A stretch of DNA of 64,000 bases, taken from Caulobacter sp. Root1455 (GTDB taxonomy: Bacteria > Pseudomonadota > Alphaproteobacteria > Caulobacterales > Caulobacteraceae). The notes beneath the pieces are model-generated. The model saw only the letters and a list, made by a program, of their open reading frames with translations, was not told the origin of the DNA and did no database searches. Shown piece after piece: positions 52,384-60,910 of the stretch (positions are counted from its first letter, which is position 1; every line of letters starts with the position of its first letter). Where the stretch lies: positions 443,334 through 507,333 of the forward strand of contig NZ_LMFQ01000021.1 in assembly GCF_001426905.1 (NCBI RefSeq), given 5' to 3'. Both the position numbers and the translations under genes were made by a program.

Positions 52384-53543
52384 AACCCCCGCTCGCCCAG
52401 CCATCCCTCCACCGCCGCCACGGCCTGAGGCAGCAGGTCGGGACGTTCGATGTAGTAGTGGTCGGCGTCCTTGATCTCGACATAGCGCTTGTCGGCGCAG
52501 CCCAGGGCGTCGAACAGGCGGCGAGCGTGGCTGGGGGTGCAGGCGAGGTCCGCCGTGTTGCTGATCACCAGGGCCGGACAGCTGATATTGGCCGCGTTCA
52601 GCACGCCGTTGGCCCGGCTCTCGTCATGGCTCCATTGCGACAGCCACGAGCGCAGCGTGGTGAAGCGGGCCAGGCCCACGGGCCCGTCGTTGGCGATGCG
52701 CGGATCGCCCAGATAGCAAGTGCGCGGCCGACGGTCGGACGGATCCTGGGTCGGATCGGTCCAGCGCACGTCGCACATGGTGCCGTACACCACGAACGGC
52801 CGCTCCATGTCCGGGTCGCGGGCCTTCAGCGCCGTCAGGGTCTCGCGGACCCGGGCGGTGATGCGGCGGTTGCGGGCCAGCTGGGCGTGGCGGAACACGG
52901 TGACGAACGCCTCGTCATAGGGCGGCTGGTGCGGGCAGTTGGGCGCGTAGATGTCCAGGGCGGGGTCGCGGTCGAAGGGCCGGTCCTCGTCCAGGATCGA
53001 GGGATCCAACCATTCGGTCAGGGTCACCGAGCGGCTGATGTGGGCGGCCAGCAGCATCACCCCGTCGGCCGGTTGCAGTCCCGCCCCGACCAGGTCGACC
53101 GGGTCGCCGGCCGGGGTGTGGGTGATCGTCGGCCGCTCGGCCTGTTCCTGGTAGAACAGCGACAGCGAGCCGCCGCCCGACCAGCCGCCCAGGATCACCT
53201 TGCCATAGCCGAACCGGGTCTTCAGGTCGGCGATGCAGGCGCCCAGGTCCAGGACGCACTTCTCCAGGATCAGGGCCGTGTCGTTGCCGCGATAGCGGGT
53301 GTTGCAATAGACGACGTGCCGACCGGCCCGGGCCAGGGCGGTGACCAGCGGCAGGAACGAGCCGCCGCCGATCGGGTGGCTGAACAGGATCACGGTGTCG
53401 GAGTCGCCGACTTCGGGCCGGATGCGCATGCACTCGACGAACACCTGGCCCTCGGGACCGCCATAGGTCTCCTTGAGGCGGGAGGTTTCGGCATAGGCGT
53501 AGCCGTAAGGCTCGCGGACGATGCGCATCGAACCACTGGTCAC
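52380..53543 (-). CDS. Alpha/beta hydrolase family protein
   Basis: I chose GTG 53543, preceded by AAGGGG at 7-nt spacing; ATG 53528 is five codons downstream. The 387-residue enzyme has the alpha/beta hydrolase core: TVILFSHPIGGGSFLPLV (oxyanion region), the nucleophile elbow VILGGWSGGGSLSLF with Ser in GWSGG, ALVISNTADLACTPSHA (acid) and IKDADHYYIERPDLL (catalytic His). There is no signal peptide. It is divergent from a VOC dioxygenase-like gene across 105 bp, and the two may degrade a common small molecule. Confidence 0.87.
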   Translation of the reverse strand: MTSGSMRIVREPYGYAYAETSRLKETYGGPEGQVFVECMRIRPEVGDSDTVILFSHPIGGGSFLPLVTALARAGRHVVYCNTRYRGNDTALILEKCVLDLGACIADLKTRFGYGKVILGGWSGGGSLSLFYQEQAERPTITHTPAGDPVDLVGAGLQPADGVMLLAAHISRSVTLTEWLDPSILDEDRPFDRDPALDIYAPNCPHQPPYDEAFVTVFRHAQLARNRRITARVRETLTALKARDPDMERPFVVYGTMCDVRWTDPTQDPSDRRPRTCYLGDPRIANDGPVGLARFTTLRSWLSQWSHDESRANGVLNAANISCPALVISNTADLACTPSHARRLFDALGCADKRYVEIKDADHYYIERPDLLPQAVAAVEGWLGERGF

Positions 53544-53648
53544 TTGCCGCCCCTTACGTAACCTCGTTATCTCAAGCCTCAAGGACAGGAAATTGTCCCC
53601 GGGGAAGTCAAGGCCGCCCCCAAACCCCTTCGAGGGAGGACCGCCGCC

Positions 53649-54335
53649 ATGGCGCAGCATCCGACCGGCATCCACCACCTGGCGTTCATGGCCGGCGACA
53701 TCAAGAAGCACATCGCCTTCTTCAGCGAGGTGATGGGCTGTCCGCTGGTGGCGCTGTTCGACATGCACGGCGTGCCGGGAGGCCTGCACGCCTTCCTGCG
53801 AATGAACGACCACAGCTACTTCTCGATCGTGCAGCTGCCGGACGTCGACAAGATCCCCGTGCAGCTGGGCGTCACCCATGCCGGCAACGGCGCCCAGCCC
53901 AGCGCGCCGGGCACGCTGCAGCACCTGGCCTTCCGGGCCGACAGCGAACAAGAGCTGCTGGCGATGCGCGACCGCATCCGCAGCCACGGGATCAACGTGC
54001 TGGGCCCGATCGACCACGGCATGTGCCGCTCGATCTATTTCGCCGGTCCCGACCAGATGACCCTGGAGGTCGCCGCGCCGGGCGAGCCGATCGACCCGGC
54101 CCGCTGGGTCGATCCCGCCGTTCTGGCCAAGGCCGGCATCAGCCCGGAGGAGGCCGAGCGCTTCAAGGCCCCCGCCCCCTATGACGGCCCCTCGCCCGTG
54201 CCGCAGCCGGCCTATGCCGAGGACAAGCCGCACATGGCCTATCCGAAAAAGGCCTATCTGCAGATGCTGGCCGCGCCGGACGCGGTGATCACGGCGTCGG
54301 CCTCGTATGCCGAGCCGCCGGTGAAGGCCCTCTAG
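53649..54335 (+). CDS. VOC (glyoxalase/bleomycin resistance/dioxygenase) superfamily protein
   Basis: The 228-residue protein carries two beta-alpha-beta-beta-beta modules with metal-ligand candidates at the usual places: TGIHHLAFMAGDIKKHIAFF (His), GTLQHLAFRADSEQELLAM (His) and YFAGPDQMTLEVAAPG (Glu). A C-terminal extension of about 70 residues follows. Such enzymes include extradiol dioxygenases and isomerases; the substrate is unknown. Its stop overlaps the convergent arsR-type gene in CTAG. Confidence 0.87.
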   Translation: MAQHPTGIHHLAFMAGDIKKHIAFFSEVMGCPLVALFDMHGVPGGLHAFLRMNDHSYFSIVQLPDVDKIPVQLGVTHAGNGAQPSAPGTLQHLAFRADSEQELLAMRDRIRSHGINVLGPIDHGMCRSIYFAGPDQMTLEVAAPGEPIDPARWVDPAVLAKAGISPEEAERFKAPAPYDGPSPVPQPAYAEDKPHMAYPKKAYLQMLAAPDAVITASASYAEPPVKAL

Positions 54336-54670
54336 TCGGCGTCCTCCACGAACGCCTTCAGCCGGCCCAGCGTGTCGTCCCACTGGCGCGACACGCCGTC
54401 GAGATAGGCGCGCGCCTCGTTCAGCGCCTCGCGCCGCGCGGCGAAGCGGCTTTCGCGGCCGACGCGCAAGGACGCCACCAGGCCGGCGTCCTGCAGCACG
54501 TGCAGGTGCTTGGTGATCGCCTGACGGGTCAGGGCGGTGTCGGTCGACAGGGCGGCGATCGACCGCGCCTGGCCGTCGCCCAGCTTGCTGAGCAAGGCCA
54601 GGCGCGTGCGGTCGCCCAGGGCCGCGAAGATCGGGGCTGGATCCGGTAGCGCGGGGTCAGGATTCAACAT
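54332..54670 (-). CDS. ArsR-family winged-helix repressor
   Basis: The 112-residue protein starts MLNPDPALPDPAPIFAALGDRTRLALLSKL, then has the recognition region STDTALTRQAITKHLHVLQDAGLVASLRVGRESRF, typical of ArsR regulators of the SdpR-like, non-metal type. It is the second gene of an operon with the SRPBCC protein; the start overlaps that gene by 14 nt. It probably binds the two GGCAAC-N6-GTTGCC palindromes upstream. Confidence 0.92.
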   Translation of the reverse strand: MLNPDPALPDPAPIFAALGDRTRLALLSKLGDGQARSIAALSTDTALTRQAITKHLHVLQDAGLVASLRVGRESRFAARREALNEARAYLDGVSRQWDDTLGRLKAFVEDAD

Positions 54671-55103
54671 GGGCCTTGATGTTCTGAACCTGCTGCGTCC
54701 AGCCCCCGTCGTTCATCCGGAAGGCTTCCTCGCGGCGATGGGCGGGGACCTTGTCGAAGCCGGACTCGATGATCTTCAGCCGGGTGCCGGCCCCGGCCGG
54801 TTCGAGCAGGAACTCGACCAGGGTGGGCTCCTCCTTGTCGTAGTCGACGTCGGGATCGATCCCGTAGGGATGCCAGGTGAAGGCGAAGCGCTTGGGCGGT
54901 TCGATGGCCGCCACCCTGGCCTTCCAGGTCACGTGCTCGTAGCCCGGATGGGTGATCTGGCCCCGCGCCTCCTGGCCGACGACGAACGGCGCCTCCAGGT
55001 CGACCTTGAACCAGGTCCCGAATTCCTTGTGGTCGCTGACGGCGCGCCAGACGCGCTCGATGGGCGCGTTCAGCTCGATGGTCTTTTCGATGCGATCGGT
55101 CAT
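54657..55103 (-). CDS. SRPBCC/AHSA1 family ligand-binding protein
   Basis: ATG 55103 has AGGAGG at 8-nt spacing, deciding it over upstream extensions. The 148-residue protein shows the START-like fold: IEKTIELNAPIERVWRAVSDHKEFGTWFKVDLEAPF, the central strands, and GTRLKIIESGFDKVPAHRREEAFRMNDGGWTQQVQNIKAHV at the C-terminus. ArsR-SRPBCC pairs are a common module in which the SRPBCC protein may bind a hydrophobic ligand. The ribosome-binding site lies inside an operator palindrome. Confidence 0.9.
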   Translation of the reverse strand: MTDRIEKTIELNAPIERVWRAVSDHKEFGTWFKVDLEAPFVVGQEARGQITHPGYEHVTWKARVAAIEPPKRFAFTWHPYGIDPDVDYDKEEPTLVEFLLEPAGAGTRLKIIESGFDKVPAHRREEAFRMNDGGWTQQVQNIKAHVES

Positions 55104-55106
55104 GAC

Positions 55107-55168
55107 GGCAACCTCCTGGTTGCCTATTGATGACTCCGCGAGAATGAAAAGGCAACCGATTAGTTGCC
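55107..55168. promoter_or_regulatory. Two identical ArsR-type operator palindromes
   Basis: GGCAAC-N6-GTTGCC occurs at 55107-55124 and again at 55151-55168, 44 bp apart (about four helical turns). The first covers the Shine-Dalgarno sequence of the SRPBCC gene; the second is in the promoter zone between it and purU. Confidence 0.8.
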
Positions 55169-55254
55169 ATATGGAATGAAGGCCCGCTTTTTGTAAAAGC
55201 GCTGTGAGAACAATGCGGCTTGGTCGCACGGCCCAGGTCGACTACGACCCTGCC

Positions 55255-56124
55255 ATGGACGCCAAGACACCCGCCGACCGCTACATCCTGATCCTGCAAT
55301 GCCCCGATCGGAAGGGCGTGGTCGCCGCCGTGTCCGGCTTCCTGGCCGACAACGACGCCTCGATCGTCGAGAGCAGCCATTTCAACGACGGCCTGGCCGA
55401 CCAGTTCTACATGCGCACCGTGTTCCGGCCCGACGGCGCCATGCCGGGGATCGACGACCTGCGCCGCGGCTTCGAGCTGATCGCCAAGCGCTTCGGCATG
55501 ACCTGGGCCCTGCATGACGCCAACGCCAAGCCCAAGGTGCTGATCGCCGTCTCCAAGTTCGGCCACTGCCTGTTCGACCTGCTGCACCGCTGGCGCGCGG
55601 GCCTGCTGCCGGTCGAGATCGTCGGGGTGATGTCCAACCACGAGGACATGCGCTCGTTCACCGAGTGGAGCGGCCTGCCCTACTTCCACCTGCCCACCAC
55701 CAAGACCAACAAGGTCGAGCAGGAGGACGCCTTCCTCAAGCTGGTCGATGACCTGGAGGTCGATCTGGTGGTGCTGGCCCGCTACATGCAGATCCTGTCG
55801 CCGGCCCTGTGCGCGCGGCTGTCGGGGCGGTGCATCAACATCCACCACTCGTTCCTGCCCAGCTTCAAGGGCGCCAAGCCCTATCACCAGGCCTTCGAAC
55901 GCGGCGTGAAGATCATCGGGGCCACGGCCCACTACGTGACCACCGACCTGGACGAGGGCCCGATCATCGAACAGGGCGTCCACCGCGTGGACCACAGCCA
56001 CACGCCCGACGACCTGGTGACCCTGGGCCGCGACGTCGAGTGCACCGTGCTGGCCCGCGCGGTCACCTGGCACGTCGAGCATCGCGTGCTGATCGCCGGG
56101 GCGAAGACGGTGGTGTTCGACTAG
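55255..56124 (+). CDS. purU: Formyltetrahydrofolate deformylase
   Basis: I chose ATG 55255 (MDAKTPADRYILILQCPDRKGVV). The 289-residue enzyme has an N-terminal ACT domain (about 8-85) and a formyltransferase-like catalytic domain with FGHCLFDLLHRW, VDLVVLARYMQIL, INIHHSFLPSFKGAKPY containing the catalytic His, and the Asp of HRVDHSHTPDDL. It hydrolyses 10-formyl-THF to formate and THF, balancing the one-carbon pool. Confidence 0.95.
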   Translation: MDAKTPADRYILILQCPDRKGVVAAVSGFLADNDASIVESSHFNDGLADQFYMRTVFRPDGAMPGIDDLRRGFELIAKRFGMTWALHDANAKPKVLIAVSKFGHCLFDLLHRWRAGLLPVEIVGVMSNHEDMRSFTEWSGLPYFHLPTTKTNKVEQEDAFLKLVDDLEVDLVVLARYMQILSPALCARLSGRCINIHHSFLPSFKGAKPYHQAFERGVKIIGATAHYVTTDLDEGPIIEQGVHRVDHSHTPDDLVTLGRDVECTVLARAVTWHVEHRVLIAGAKTVVFD

Positions 56125-56183
56125 ACCCTACCTATATCCCAACCTTCACCGAGCGCGGTTCACGCGACATGAGGGGGTACGGC

Positions 56184-57059
56184 ATGGGTAGGATCGGAAT
56201 CGCGGCGCTGTCGGCGCTGCTGCTGGGCGCGAACCTCTCACCCGCCCAGGCCGCCGAGCACTACACCGGTCCGATCATCGACACCCACGCCCATCTGCGC
56301 ACCAACGACGGCAACGGCCTGTCGGCCAGCCATCCGATCGGCACGGCCGAGCTGCGGGCGCTGGACCAGGCGGCGGGCGTTCAGCAAAGCGCCCTGATCG
56401 TCATCGCCCGGCAGGGCGACATGGCCGCCACCCGCGCCCTGAACGACGCGGCCATCGCGGCGGCCAAGGCCGATCCCCAGCATTTCTATGTGATCGCCTC
56501 GGTGCATCCGGCCGACGGCGACGCGGCCCTGGCCGAGCTGGACCGCCTGGCCAAGCTGGGCGTGAAGGTGATCAAGCTGCACCCCAACACCCAGCGGTTC
56601 GACGTCGCCGATCCGGCCGTCGCCAAGGTAACGGCCAAGTGCGGCGAGCTGGGCATGGCCGTACTGTTCGACAGCTTCAATCCGCTCGACGCCAATGAAC
56701 TGGGCAAGCTGCTGATGCTGTCGCTGCGGCAGCCCAAGACCAACTTCATCTTCGCCCACATGGGCTTCACCCAGTTCCGCGACGTGCTGACCCTGTCCAC
56801 GCTGCGCAAGCTGGGCATGGGCGGCAATGTCTGGCTCGACATCTCGGCCATCGGCACGGCCTATGCCGGCTCGCCCGTGCAGCCGGAACTGGTCTGGACC
56901 CTGCGCCAGCACGGCGTCGACCACGTGCTGATGGGCTCGGATTGGCCGGTCGACACGCCCGCCACGGCCATCGCCGCCGTCCGCGCCCTGGGCCTGACCG
57001 CCGACGAGGAGCGGCTGGTCCTGCACGACAACGCCGCCAAGCTGCTGGGGCTGAATTAG
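56184..57059 (+). CDS. Exported amidohydrolase family protein
   Basis: ATG 56184 has AGGGGG at 7-nt spacing, preferable to ATG 56169. The 291-residue precursor has a signal peptide (MGRIGIAALSALLLGANLSPAQA) and the amidohydrolase-2 features: PIIDTHAHLRTNDGNG (HxH), VKVIKLHPNTQRFD, TNFIFAHMGFTQF and VLMGSDWPVDTP. It is a periplasmic metal-dependent hydrolase or decarboxylase relative of unknown substrate. Confidence 0.88.
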   Translation: MGRIGIAALSALLLGANLSPAQAAEHYTGPIIDTHAHLRTNDGNGLSASHPIGTAELRALDQAAGVQQSALIVIARQGDMAATRALNDAAIAAAKADPQHFYVIASVHPADGDAALAELDRLAKLGVKVIKLHPNTQRFDVADPAVAKVTAKCGELGMAVLFDSFNPLDANELGKLLMLSLRQPKTNFIFAHMGFTQFRDVLTLSTLRKLGMGGNVWLDISAIGTAYAGSPVQPELVWTLRQHGVDHVLMGSDWPVDTPATAIAAVRALGLTADEERLVLHDNAAKLLGLN

Positions 57060-57072
57060 GGTCCGGCCGCCA

Positions 57073-57891
57073 TTAGCCGGCCGCCACAAGCCCCAGTCCC
57101 GCCGCCACCGGCAACCACAGAGCCAGGTCGGCGATCACCGCCCCGGTCTCGCGGCCGCTGGCCTGGGCCGCGCGGGCGGCGGCGGCGTGGACGTCGGCCC
57201 CCTCCTCGCCCAGGGCCTCCAGCCAGGCATGCCGCCAGGCCGGCAGGGCGTGGACGGCGACGCGCCAGCGGCTGCGGGCCACCGCGACCGGTGTCGGGCA
57301 AGGCGGCGGCGGGTCGATCGCTCCGCCCCGGTCGACGGCGGCCAGCACCGGTCCCGGATCGAAACCCAACATCAGAAGCCGCACGCTGTCGGGCCGCCTC
57401 AGCCGCGCGCCCGGGGTCAGCAGCAGGTCGGCGGCCAGCGCCGGTCCGGCCAGGCGCTCCACCCCGACCCCGCGCTGCGCCTCGGCCCGGGCTCGGTCCA
57501 GACGGGCGAAGTCGGCCGGCAGGGCCGAGAGCGCGGCGGGACCGTCGTCGCCGGCCGGCCGGGTGGCCTCCAGATAGTCGGCGAAGTCCGCGCCCAGGCC
57601 GTAAAGGCTGGGGTCGGTCGACGGCCGCGCGGCGACATAGCCGGCCGCGAACAACTCGAACACCTGCTCGCCGGCCAGGGCCCGCAGGCAGGGGAACTCG
57701 GCGGCCAGGCACTCCATCAGCCGGGCGCGGTAACCGCGGGCGTAAAGCGTAAGGCGCTGGGCGGCGGTCAGGCGTTCATCGCTGACGATCGCCGTGTCCA
57801 GCCCCGCCGGCGCCGCCCGGCCCAGGATCGCGCCCAGCATCCAGCGCTGCAGCGAGACCAAATCGGACCCAGGCAGGCCGGGTTCAGCCAT
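57073..57891 (-). CDS. DUF2063 (HvfC/BufC) partner protein of the DUF692 enzyme
   Basis: The 272-residue protein starts with [18 protein letters not shown] and has the DUF2063 block [41 protein letters not shown], then [12 protein letters not shown] and a C-terminal beta-rich domain. DUF2063 proteins serve as substrate-presenting partners of DUF692 (MNIO) enzymes in RiPP pathways such as bufferin and TglI-type systems. The start overlaps the DUF692 stop by 8 nt. It is the last gene of the operon. Confidence 0.9.
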   Translation of the reverse strand: MAEPGLPGSDLVSLQRWMLGAILGRAAPAGLDTAIVSDERLTAAQRLTLYARGYRARLMECLAAEFPCLRALAGEQVFELFAAGYVAARPSTDPSLYGLGADFADYLEATRPAGDDGPAALSALPADFARLDRARAEAQRGVGVERLAGPALAADLLLTPGARLRRPDSVRLLMLGFDPGPVLAAVDRGGAIDPPPPCPTPVAVARSRWRVAVHALPAWRHAWLEALGEEGADVHAAAARAAQASGRETGAVIADLALWLPVAAGLGLVAAG

Positions 57892-58786
57892 GGGCGCGGG
57901 CCAGGGGCGGCTCTCCCGCCGGCAGCCAACCCTTCCGCGCCGCGGCCGCCTTGGCCAGCTCGGCCAGCAGGTCGGCCCAGGCCGGGATGTTGGCGTCCCA
58001 TTCCAACAGGGTCGAGACCCCGCCGGTCCGCGCCTGGACCTGGGCGTAGAGCGGCCAGACCGCGTCGGGCACCGGGGCGTCGTGGGTGTCCATCAGATGG
58101 GTGCCGAAGTCGCTGGGCCCGGCCAGGTGCACCTGCACGATCCGTTCGGCGGGAATGGCGGCGATGTAGGCGGTCGGGTCGAAGCCGTGGTTGAAGGCGC
58201 TGACATGGACGTTGTTGACGTCCAGCAACAGGCCGCAGTCGGCGGCCTCCGCCAACCGGGCCAGGAACTCCCATTCGGGCATCTGGGACGAGCGGAACTC
58301 CAGGTAGCTGCTCGGGTTCTCCAGGATCAACGGCCGGCCCAGGCGGTCCTGCACGGCCTTCACCCGATCGATCACGTGGGCCAGGGCGGCCTCGGTCAAC
58401 GGCAGAGGCAACAGGTCGTGGGTGTTGATCCCCGCCACCCCGGTCCAGCACAGGTGGTCCGAGATCCAGGCCGGCCTGATGCGGTCGGCCAGGGCCGCCA
58501 GCCTATCCAGATAGGCGGCGTCCAGCGGATCGGCCCCGCCGATCGACAGCGACACCCCGTGCATCACCACCGGCCGGTGGGCGGCCACCACCTCGAGCAC
58601 GTGGGCGGCGTAGCCGGCGTGGTCGAGGAAGTTCTCGCTGATCACCTCGAACCAGTCGACGCCCCAGTCGGTCGGGGCGGTCGCCATCAGGTGCGGGAAA
58701 TGCGGTTCGCGCAGCCCCACCCCGTCGCCCAGATTGGGCAGGCCGAGACGGGGCGCCGGCGATCGTGAACCTGCCATCGGGGCCAT
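57884..58786 (-). CDS. DUF692 multinuclear non-haem iron oxidative enzyme (MNIO)
   Basis: ATG 58786 shares one base with the stop of the upstream gene; ATG 58777 is an alternative. The 300-residue TIM-barrel enzyme carries the conserved metal-ligand blocks of DUF692 (MbnB, TglH, BufB): [69 protein letters not shown] and LLEWDANIP. MNIOs modify cysteine or asparagine residues of ribosomal peptides using iron and oxygen. The probable substrate here is the product of the preceding gene. Confidence 0.93.
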   Translation of the reverse strand: MAPMAGSRSPAPRLGLPNLGDGVGLREPHFPHLMATAPTDWGVDWFEVISENFLDHAGYAAHVLEVVAAHRPVVMHGVSLSIGGADPLDAAYLDRLAALADRIRPAWISDHLCWTGVAGINTHDLLPLPLTEAALAHVIDRVKAVQDRLGRPLILENPSSYLEFRSSQMPEWEFLARLAEAADCGLLLDVNNVHVSAFNHGFDPTAYIAAIPAERIVQVHLAGPSDFGTHLMDTHDAPVPDAVWPLYAQVQARTGGVSTLLEWDANIPAWADLLAELAKAAAARKGWLPAGEPPLARAHG

Positions 58787-60774
58787 CAGGTCGAGGGCGG
58801 GAAGACGAGGCGCAGATTGTCCGGGCCCGGAGGATCGGCCGGAACCGATTTGCCCCGGTGCTCCATCACCGCCTGATAGGCGCGATAGGCCACGTCGTGC
58901 ACCTTCTCGCCGCGCTGGTAGAGCATCGGATCGCCGAACGCCACGGACTGCCAACCATCCTTGCCCTGGCTGTTCTCCACGAAGTCGTACAGCTGCATCT
59001 GGCCGGTGTTGGGGAACACCTGGGAGGCCGAGATCGGCACGGCGCAGCCGCCGAACCCGCCGCATCGGTTGTCGCTGGGGGCCGAGTACAGCTTCTGGGG
59101 CGGCAGGCCGCAGCCGCCGCTGGCGCCGGGTCCGGCGCAGCCGCCGCCGAAGCCGCGCGTCACCACGGCCGAACCGCAGTTGCCGCCGCCGCTGATCGGC
59201 TGAACGAAACCGCAGCCGCCCTGGGCGTGGCAGTTGTTGGAGCCGCGGCAGGTGTGGAAGATCTCGACGGCGGCGCAGGCGTTGTCGCCCGCCCCGTCCA
59301 GGTCCAGCGCCTGGCACGAATGGTACAGCTTGCCCGGCTTGGCCGGATCCAGGCCGATCGACAGGTCGGGCGTCAGGCCCAGCACCGCCCAGGCGATCGA
59401 CATCCGGTCGCCCGAGCCGGCCATGGACGGGAACGGGAACAGCACCGGCCCGGTGGCCGGCGGGTTCCAGTAGTCATTGAGCACGGTGGTCACCCCGGCG
59501 ATCGCCCCGATCACCGCCTGGCTGAGCAGCTTGTGGCTCTCGGCCCGGGCCGAGGGCTCGTTCAGGGCGTTCAGCGCCGTCGCCAGTTCGTCGGGGGTCG
59601 GCAGCTTGAGGGGGTTGGACGGATCGTAGTCCGGTCCCTGCAGTTCCTTGGCCGTCCAGGCCTTGTTCTTCTCCAGCCACATCGGCCAGGTGACGACCTG
59701 GGGCAGCAGCTCCGCCACCTTCTTGAAGCGCTCGTAGTGGTCCATCGGATCGTTGTCGGACCTCGCCACGGCGTCGGCCGACGGGATCTGCGTTCCCGCG
59801 TCGTCATAGCTGGGATAGTCGGCGCGCAGGGCGGTGTTCGACGGCTGGTACTTCGGCTTGACCGCCTGCAGCAGCTGGGGCCGCCGCTGGATCTCGCTGC
59901 CCTCGCCCTGGTCGGTGATGGCGTCCATCATCGAGATCATCTGCTCGAAGGCGATGGCCTGGTCGGTGGTGGCGATCGTGGTCTCGAAGCCCATGAACTC
60001 CCGCATCGGGTGGCCGGGCGAGGAGAAGCTGTTGAACAGGTCGTTCTGCACGGCCGTGGGTGTGAACATCAGGTCCCACAGGGTGGAGCCGTCGCTGTAG
60101 GTCAGGCTCAGATAGTCGTAATAGCACTGGTACATCCAGCCGATGGTGCCGAACCGCGGCAGGGGCTGGCCGGGCTTCCAGTCGGCGAAGGGCGCCTCGG
60201 GAAAATAATCCTTCTCCTTGCCCTGCTTGATGTTGGCGCGGGCGTCGGCCTCGGGCTGCTCGATGGCGATGAACAGCCGCAGCTGGGTGTCCGACAGCGG
60301 CCCGACATTCACCGGCACGTCCTCGTGGTGGATCGTGTCCTTCAGGTCGATGATGTTGGGAATGACGCTGTTGGCTGGGCCGTAGCAGGTCCAGCCGTGG
60401 CGATCGTCCTGCAGGGCGGTGTCGGTGAAGTTGGGGCTGACGCCCAGCACGGTGGCCATGTTGGCGGCCATCTGCAGGTGCAGCATCTCCTGGATGAACA
60501 CCGAGAAAACCAGGTTGAAGGCCTGGTCGTTGGCGGTCACCGGATTGGCCGAGGTCTTGGATCCTGGCCAAAGCCGGCCCTGGTAGAAGTCGTTCCCCTG
60601 CCCCGTGATCGCGTGCATGCCCTGGATCGAGTAGAGGCTGGTCATGTAGAGCGGGATCGTGAACAGCTCGACGTCGACCGCCGCCTGGGCGATCGCCCGC
60701 AGGGCCGCCTTGTCTGTCTTCTTGAGCGCGGGATCGCGGGGCGCCTGAGCGCTGGCGCTGAGGGTGCGGGTCAC
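58786..60774 (-). CDS. Ferritin-like (VioB-type) protein with a Cys/Gly-rich C-terminal segment; likely MNIO substrate
   Basis: GTG 60774 follows GGAGG at 6-nt spacing. The 662-residue protein has no signal peptide. Residues ~20-290 resemble the ferritin-like domain of the VioB/iminophenylpyruvate dimer synthase group, with candidate metal ligands Glu36 ([10 protein letters not shown]) and Glu96/His99 (IQEMLHLQM). Residues 487-577 hold ten of the protein's twelve cysteines (487, 500, 509, 515, 521, 533, 546, 555, 571, 577) in Gly-rich sequence with recurring Cx5C spacing ([24 protein letters not shown]). It is the first gene of the operon and shares one base with the DUF692 gene. The role as a modified substrate is inference. 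Confidence 0.85.
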   Translation of the reverse strand: MTRTLSASAQAPRDPALKKTDKAALRAIAQAAVDVELFTIPLYMTSLYSIQGMHAITGQGNDFYQGRLWPGSKTSANPVTANDQAFNLVFSVFIQEMLHLQMAANMATVLGVSPNFTDTALQDDRHGWTCYGPANSVIPNIIDLKDTIHHEDVPVNVGPLSDTQLRLFIAIEQPEADARANIKQGKEKDYFPEAPFADWKPGQPLPRFGTIGWMYQCYYDYLSLTYSDGSTLWDLMFTPTAVQNDLFNSFSSPGHPMREFMGFETTIATTDQAIAFEQMISMMDAITDQGEGSEIQRRPQLLQAVKPKYQPSNTALRADYPSYDDAGTQIPSADAVARSDNDPMDHYERFKKVAELLPQVVTWPMWLEKNKAWTAKELQGPDYDPSNPLKLPTPDELATALNALNEPSARAESHKLLSQAVIGAIAGVTTVLNDYWNPPATGPVLFPFPSMAGSGDRMSIAWAVLGLTPDLSIGLDPAKPGKLYHSCQALDLDGAGDNACAAVEIFHTCRGSNNCHAQGGCGFVQPISGGGNCGSAVVTRGFGGGCAGPGASGGCGLPPQKLYSAPSDNRCGGFGGCAVPISASQVFPNTGQMQLYDFVENSQGKDGWQSVAFGDPMLYQRGEKVHDVAYRAYQAVMEHRGKSVPADPPGPDNLRLVFPPST

Positions 60775-60868
60775 GGCGTCCTCCGATCTGAATCCGGCGA
60801 GCGCCCGTCGAGGGGCTGCCGGCGCGACCGGGACGACTCGACCCGATCGCCCACATCTTAGGTTGCGA

Positions 60869-60905
60869 CGCCGTCAGATCAATACTTCAGATTGATCTGA
60901 CGGCG
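60869..60905 (-). terminator. Perfect 15-bp stem-loop between the RTX gene and the DUF692 operon
   Basis: CGCCGTCAGATCAAT (60869-60883) and ATTGATCTGACGGCG (60891-60905) pair perfectly around a 7-nt loop, 5 nt after the RTX stop. There is no T-run, but the stem is strong. It probably insulates the RTX gene from the operon that follows on the same strand. Confidence 0.7.
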
Positions 60906-60910
60906 GGCGC

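Noticed and set aside
58765..60861. A 698-codon plus-strand frame opposite the ferritin-like gene
   Set aside because: Shadow composition with no domain; the minus-strand gene has a ribosome-binding site, coupled neighbours and recognisable domains.
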